Position numbers and translations under genes: made by a program. A DNA stretch of 64,000 nt from Notospermus geniculatus (Eukaryota > Nemertea > Pilidiophora > Heteronemertea > Lineidae). How positions within the stretch are numbered: the first letter of the stretch is position 1; each line of letters opens with the position of its first letter. The stretch lies in assembly GCA_002633025.1 (NCBI GenBank), contig NMRB01000165.1, positions 98,773 through 162,772 of the forward strand. The letters are read 5' to 3'. Shown here in pieces: positions 61,699 through 64,000 of the stretch. Below the pieces are notes generated by a model. The model was not told where the DNA came from. It saw only the letters and a program-made list of their open reading frames with translations, and ran no database searches.

Positions 61699-62863
61699 CA
61701 GCTCACCCTCGCTATAACATACCTCACCATAATGTACTCCCAGATATAACATACTTTTCCAATGGATCCCCATTTTTTGCAAAATCAGCAAATTCCAAGA
61801 AAAGTCCCCGACCGACGATCAACTTTAGCTGTAGATCTGCTGGTCAAGTGGCAAAAGGGTGTAAACAACGACTGTATGTTACTCAATTTACTTGATATTT
61901 TAAACTCAATCAGTTTTTACACTTCCTAATACATAAAATATCCTTTTAGCAATGATAAAGCCCATGAAATCAATGTCTGGTTCTGCAAGGAAATCCCATG
62001 TTGCATGACAGTGCGTTTATCAAGTTCACGGAGGTCAAAGTTCGCTTGAAATTACGATATTGGCTCTTTTTGTAACGGTTTGACCTATTGCTTTGAAACA
62101 TTGCACGTATACTACATGTACCTCTAGGCTGTAACAACTCAGATGAATTTTCGGCAAAATCTGATTCTTGACTTTGTCTCTAGGGGGCCAAACTGCTTCA
62201 AGCCAAGCGGGCACAGTGCCATTGGCACTATTTTTGTCAAATTTTTTTCATGGGTGTATCTAATAAGGATACATAAGATATAGTACCCAAGTTTTTAATT
62301 TGACCTACTTTTCAAGGTCACAGAGGTCAAAGTTCACCTGAAATTATGAAATTGGCTCTTTTTCTAATGGTTTGCATGTTGTTAGTCAAGAGATTAATAT
62401 GGCAATTTGGCATGTTTGTACCTAAATGGCTTTTATGGGGTTGCTGATGATTCCCACCACTGTGCTTCAAGCCAAGCGGGCACAGTGCCATTGGCACTAT
62501 TTTTTGCAAAATCAGCAAATTCCAAGAAAAGCCCCCGACCGACGATCAACTTTAGCTAGATCTGCTGGTCAAGTGTGCTCCACATATGGCAAAAGGGTGT
62601 AAACAACGACTGTATGTTACTCAATTTACTTGATATTCTAAACTCAATCAGTTTTTACACTTCTTAATACATAAAATATCCTTTTAGCAATGATAAAGCC
62701 CATGAAATCAATGTCTGGTTCTGCAAGGAAATCCCATGTTGCATGACAGTGCGTTTTGTCCCATAACATGCCAGAAACAGAGCTCCCTCGCTATTACGTA
62801 CCCCTCGTTATAACGTACTTTTGCCATGGATCCCAGTGAGTACGTTATAGCGAGGGTGAGCTG
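61699..62863. mobile_element. Composite of TA-target MITE ends and a duplicated block
   Basis: CAGCTCACCCTCGCTATAAC marks both outer ends (right inverted), with TA outside. Inside, a block of about 240 bp starting gcaaaatcagcaaattccaa occurs twice (about 61782-62019 and 62503-62757), separated by a TTTTAGC-family fragment. A second left end (ctccctcgctattacgta) near 62783 makes a short complete MITE with the right end. Confidence 0.65.
62020..62502. repeat. TTTTAGC-family interior fragment
   Basis: Has acggaggtcaaagttcgctt, acatgtacctctaggctgta, ctctagggggccaaac and aaggtcacaggtcaaag-type words; gtcaaagttc occurs at both ends. The gccaagcgggcacagtgcca word occurs twice. Confidence 0.6.
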
Positions 62864-62956
62864 TATACTAATCATATATCTGCTTTAAGGGTGGAAACCT
62901 CGCATGAGTCAACCATTGTGTCTTGTTCCTGGGATTTGATGACAGATGTCTCCTTA

Positions 62957-63035
62957 TAGTAGCGTCCCACTGGTGAATTTTGGCCTGCGATAAGGGACGA
63001 ATGAAAAAATCGTAGCTCCTCGTAACAGTTCCCAC
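62957..63035. repeat. One-ended relative of the MITE at 29315
   Basis: agcgtcccactggtgaattt, then cgataagggacgaatg and cgtagctcctcgtaacagtt match the left end of 29315-29808; no right end is seen. Confidence 0.65.
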
Positions 63036-63232
63036 TGATCACACTAAGACATTTTCGTCATCATTATTTTCTAGTCCCCTCATTCATTTGGATTAAAAAT
63101 ATCCATTGTCTTCGGAACTCATAACAAAACAGTTGAGACACCACTGAAGGAAAACCAACTGGTTGAACCATTGCATCAGTGGATGGGGGTCTTGGATCAA
63201 GATTGGAGACAATACATGTAGCCTACACTGAT

Positions 63233-63381
63233 GCCCAGTTGTACAAAAGCATACTAGGCGTAGTATCATTCTATCTCCTAGTTGGCTTCTAACTTTGTAT
63301 GCGTTTGTATACAAAGTTAGAAGCCAACTAGGTCAGGAGATAGAATGATACTACGCTTAGTATGCTTTTGTGCAACCGGCC
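63233..63381. mobile_element. 149-bp near-perfect hairpin MITE
   Basis: GCCCAGTTGTACAAAAGCAT at the left pairs with atgcttttgtgcaaccggcc at the right; pairing continues to the centre (tagaagccaacta, tacaaagtt). Very short loop. Confidence 0.85.
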
Positions 63382-63617
63382 CCTGGATACTGCTCTCTAG
63401 TGGTAAAGGGCAGTACCAATGACTAAAGGGGGAAGTTTATTTGACGTAATAGACCTACATGTACCAGTACCTGTGCTTTTCGGTGAATATAGCCAATTGA
63501 AAGTGCTGCAGAACATTGGTCATAATGGACCTCAAATTTATTACATGGCTTTGTCGCTTTTGGAAGGTGAATGTAGGTTGATGGCCGCTCCACATGTTCA
63601 AATTTCTCATCCAATTT

Positions 63618-64000
63618 TTTAGCTCACTGGGGTGAGCTATTACAATGGTGCAGCGTCCGTCGTCCGTCGTCGTCGTCCGTCGTGGTCCGTTAGCAGGGCA
63701 CGTTTCGTAACCGCTGCAGCTATTGATCTGAAACTTGGTACATATATACCCCTAGGTCAGATGACCCACGACACCAAGTTTCGGTCCAATTCGACTCTTA
63801 GCTTGGCCACCAGGTGGCGGAAACCGAAAACACAAAAAGTGCAATAACTCCTGAACTAATGACTAGATCATCTCCAAATTTTTATCATAGGTGTAGCAAA
63901 TAAGGATACATAACATATATAGCGGGTTTTTGATTTGACCTACTTTTCAAGGTCACAGAGGTCAAAGTTCGACAAAAGTGACGAACCTGCCACAGTTTGC
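63618..64000. repeat. TTTTAGC-family repeat, runs off the window
   Basis: Starts tttttagctcactggggtga, whose agctcac and gtgagct words form a small hairpin. Then come tacaatggtgcagcgtccg, gtccgtcgtcg runs, aacttggtacatatatacc, cacaaaaagtgcaataac and caaggtcacagaggtcaaag. This is the best preserved start of the family in the window. Confidence 0.75.

Overview
This window is eukaryotic, intron-rich and crowded with repeats. It looks like nuclear DNA of a marine invertebrate, deuterostome or lophotrochozoan; the sequence does not let me name the species. The reasons are long introns with GT-AG sites, tRNA-derived SINEs, a CR1/L2-like LINE tail, dozens of short inverted-repeat DNA transposons (MITEs), frequent ACATGTA and ACCGGTA words, and strong divergence between two apparent haplotypes. 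No bacterial operons, rRNA genes, functional tRNA genes or CRISPR arrays are visible.

One protein-coding gene can be supported. It lies on the + strand and is a homologue of AP1AR (gadkin, gamma-BAR), a small palmitoylated adaptor that links AP-1 vesicles to kinesin and the Arp2/3 complex. Six exon types are visible: two microexons of 21 and 26 bp, a charged helical exon at 50915-51011, an acidic exon at 55882-55970, and two exons that each carry an LEW motif (56871-56969 and 58787-58989, the last ending in TGA). The splice phases agree at every junction except where one coiled-coil exon is missing between 51011 and 55882. The N-terminal exon was not found.

Layout: 1-14.8 kb is repeats, including a foldback element in a 71-bp minisatellite, two local duplications, SINEs, a LINE tail, a Mutator-like element with an exon-like insert, and a second minisatellite. 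At 14.86-23.97 kb a block carrying both microexons occurs twice. The copies meet at a single N and share both ends, so this is probably two haplotypes placed in tandem. Four transposon insertions differ between the copies and give clean filled and empty sites. The 24-50.9 kb stretch is intron with many MITEs, one GC-rich promoter-like block near 26.5 kb and a trinucleotide-rich minisatellite. The rest of the gene lies at 50.9-59 kb. Its 3' flank (59-64 kb) is again MITEs, one of them about 80 bp after the stop codon and another holding the first AATAAA signals.

What is most worth a second look: the Mutator-like element with a perfect 9-bp target duplication and an exon-like insert (9430-10081); two long palindromes whose arms match within a copy but not between copies (47221-47442 and 56541-56775); a foldback element whose arms are iterated short words (38238-38728); and the haplotype-specific insertions around the microexons.
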